A DNA stretch of 6,775 nt from Nitrososphaerota archaeon (GTDB lineage Archaea > Thermoproteota > Nitrososphaeria > Nitrososphaerales > JAPUIC01), in NCBI GenBank assembly GCA_027297425.1, contig JAPUIC010000030.1, forward strand, positions 1 to 6,775, given 5' to 3'. The position numbers were made by a program, and so were the translations under genes. Below are positions 5,404 through 6,775 of the stretch, piece by piece (the first letter of the stretch is position 1; the number at the start of each line of letters is the position of its first letter). The notes beneath the pieces are model-generated. The model ran no database searches. It was given only the letters and a program-made list of their open reading frames with translations, and was not told the origin of the DNA.

Positions 5404-6775
5404 CTAGACTACTTCGAAAGGTCTCAATATCCCGATCTCGACGAAGTTAGTCGAAAGGACATTTCCAGCTTTGTCTATTAGGACTAGTTCGTTGAGTACC
5501 CAGGTGCCTGGTTGTGAACCAGGGGGGAGAGTGATCTCAATCTTGTACAACTTGACTTCGTTTACAGCACCCACAAAGTATGAGGAATAGAAGTTGTCAT
5601 GGTAATGATAGTCGAATAAAGTATCACCGTTTGGCTTCAGGAGAGTATAATGGACCACGCCTAGACCCGAATTGTCGTCGCTTGCAGCGTACCAGATCGT
5701 TACATCGGTCTCCCCATCTGGTGAATCTGGGTTCTTTGGAACAGCTTCTATCCTGATAGCTGAAACGTCCAGTTTTGGCGGTATGTAATCAGGATTCATG
5801 GTCTCAATCTCAAATGTCAACGCTCTATCTTTCAGGTCGTAAATCCTCCAATTCCCCGCAGAATCAAAGACAGAAATTTCGCGTACTACCCATTCTCCAC
5901 TTGCGTGATAATTCCGTATGGGAAATGAAAACACTATCCGTTTCAGTTCCGCATTGTATTCTGCATACTGCTCTACCCGTTGATTCGCGGATAAGTGGTT
6001 TATTGTAGAATAACCGCCTAGGCCGAACTCATTATTGTCCGTAACCGATACGGTGATTACTATGATTTCTTCATTCTCGAGGATCTTTCTTTCACTCCGT
6101 ATGCTCTTCACATCAATCATCGGGGCATCGACGTCTTCATCGGGACTATCTATGAAGAGAAGCCAACTGAACTGATTCTGTCCTTCAAATCGTTTATTGC
6201 CAACTTGGTCCGACACAGTGATCTGTGCTGGAATCCAGTAGCCATTTGCCGCGGTTCCTGTCAGCTGGAAATCCGCGCGAAGTAGAAACTTATCCCCGTT
6301 AACCGGAGAGAAGTATTGGTCTACGTATGTTCCGATGGGTGAGAAGATCCTTGCATATGCGCGTTCTGCACCGTCCCCGAACTTAGGAGATAGATATAGC
6401 GTTGCAACAACTTGGTTATCACCTCCTTCCAACCGGAATACTTGGATATCAACACCTACGATCTTACCAGGGAAGGTAAAATCGGGCTCGAGGTTGAAGA
6501 CCTGAAACGTGAATTTTTCATCGACGAATACAGTGTATTCGTAACCATCTACCACGTCCTTGACAAAAGAGTACTTCAAGGGACCTATCGAACGGACGGA
6601 GTCGGGTTGGTAGATGTAGTAAGATACCGTTTCTGCGAAATCCTCATCTGGGTTGAAGGCAGCGGCGTATGCAGATACAAAGTTCGTATCAGTAGTTCTG
6701 TACCAGGTGATTTCGTTCTCCACAACTGGTCCTTTGGGATAGTCGCTTGCCGTGAGAGATGGTTCTATTCCGTTA
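5404..6775 (-). CDS. C-terminal part of a probable secreted zinc metallopeptidase with Ig-like repeats, 5'-truncated
   Basis: The frame is open to the window edge: 17 codons lie upstream of the GTG at 6721-6723, so that GTG is most likely an internal Val and the protein continues outside. Numbering from that Val, FVSAYAAAFNPDEDFAETVSY (about 15-35) resembles the end of the anthrax-lethal-factor-like (ATLF/gluzincin) peptidase domain, where a Tyr/Asn-rich stretch is followed by E-x-F-A-E. Aligning NPDEDFAE with the lethal factor segment NEAEFFAE puts Glu27 at the third zinc ligand; the HExxH helix would be upstream, outside the window. After about residue 80 come three tandem beta-rich repeats of roughly 100-110 residues, typical of cell-surface or secreted proteins. 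The C terminus (PFEVV) has no sorting motif or membrane helix that I can see. The gene converges on the SDR gene and is probably unrelated to it. The peptidase assignment is tentative because half the active site is missing from view. Confidence 0.6.
   Translation of the reverse strand, partial: NGIEPSLTASDYPKGPVVENEITWYRTTDTNFVSAYAAAFNPDEDFAETVSYYIYQPDSVRSIGPLKYSFVKDVVDGYEYTVFVDEKFTFQVFNLEPDFTFPGKIVGVDIQVFRLEGGDNQVVATLYLSPKFGDGAERAYARIFSPIGTYVDQYFSPVNGDKFLLRADFQLTGTAANGYWIPAQITVSDQVGNKRFEGQNQFSWLLFIDSPDEDVDAPMIDVKSIRSERKILENEEIIVITVSVTDNNEFGLGGYSTINHLSANQRVEQYAEYNAELKRIVFSFPIRNYHASGEWVVREISVFDSAGNWRIYDLKDRALTFEIETMNPDYIPPKLDVSAIRIEAVPKNPDSPDGETDVTIWYAASDDNSGLGVVHYTLLKPNGDTLFDYHYHDNFYSSYFVGAVNEVKLYKIEITLPPGSQPGTWVLNELVLIDKAGNVLSTNFVEIGILRPFEVV
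5449..6468 (-). repeat. three tandem Ig-like protein repeats within the minus-strand gene
   Basis: Each repeat closes with the same pattern of Gly-x-Trp, an alternating hydrophobic strand, Asp and Gly-Asn: GYWIPAQITVSDQVGN (161-176), GEWVVREISVFDSAGN (276-291) and GTWVLNELVLIDKAGN (406-421). Repeats 2 and 3 also share an opening of Asp-Val, Ile-Arg and then an Asp-Asp/Asp-Asn-Asn...Gly-Leu-Gly loop (DNNEFGLGG, 229-237; DDNSGLGVV, 349-357). Repeat 1 is the most diverged. The acidic Asp/Asn-Gly loops could bind calcium. The repeats are protein-level; the DNA is not obviously repetitive. Confidence 0.65.

Noticed and set aside
5775..6008. Plus-strand 77-codon open frame
   Set aside because: It is antisense to the repeat region of the minus-strand gene, and the repeat pattern there confirms the minus frame as real.
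6721..6723. GTG as the start of the minus-strand gene
   Set aside because: Seventeen further in-frame codons without a stop reach the window edge, and the next residues are the middle of a peptidase-like domain, not an N terminus or signal peptide.

Overview
The window holds five genes on the plus strand and the tail of one minus-strand gene that converges on them. The sequence gives no direct taxonomic marker. An archaeal host is my preferred reading, held loosely. The plus-strand starts include two TTG and one GTG and mostly lack a convincing Shine-Dalgarno sequence. AT-rich boxes of archaeal TATA type are centred about 25-28 bases upstream of three of the starts, the spacing expected for leaderless archaeal mRNAs. 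A bacterium with weak Shine-Dalgarno use is the main alternative, and the pyruvoyl-type PanD found here is mainly a bacterial enzyme.

Layout, plus strand: (1) positions 1-489, the C-terminal part of a PuuE/allantoinase-like polysaccharide-deacetylase-fold hydrolase, cut by the window edge; (2) 661-1560, an ACMSD-like amidohydrolase/decarboxylase whose first metal-ligand position is Gln instead of His; (3) 1673-4060, the large molybdenum-cofactor subunit of a xanthine dehydrogenase/aldehyde oxidase/CoxL-type hydroxylase, with no small or medium subunit gene in view; (4) 4143-4511, a complete aspartate 1-decarboxylase (PanD) with its self-cleavage site intact; (5) 4641-5396, a classical SDR oxidoreductase with a TTG start. 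Minus strand: 6775-5404, the C-terminal part of what looks like a secreted zinc metallopeptidase followed by three Ig-like repeats. Its stop codon lies 7 bases from that of the SDR.

The plus-strand genes are spaced 82-171 bases apart, so they look like a co-oriented cluster with several promoters and not a tight operon. A molybdenum hydroxylase, an amidohydrolase-superfamily decarboxylase/hydrolase, a cyclic-amide-type hydrolase and an SDR would fit the breakdown of an N-heterocyclic or aromatic compound. PanD makes beta-alanine for pantothenate/CoA, and beta-alanine is also an end product of reductive pyrimidine breakdown. The joint pathway is inference from context. The minus-strand peptidase is probably unrelated. 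No rRNA, tRNA, CRISPR array, insertion sequence or integrase was seen, and no stretch longer than 300 bases lacks a gene.
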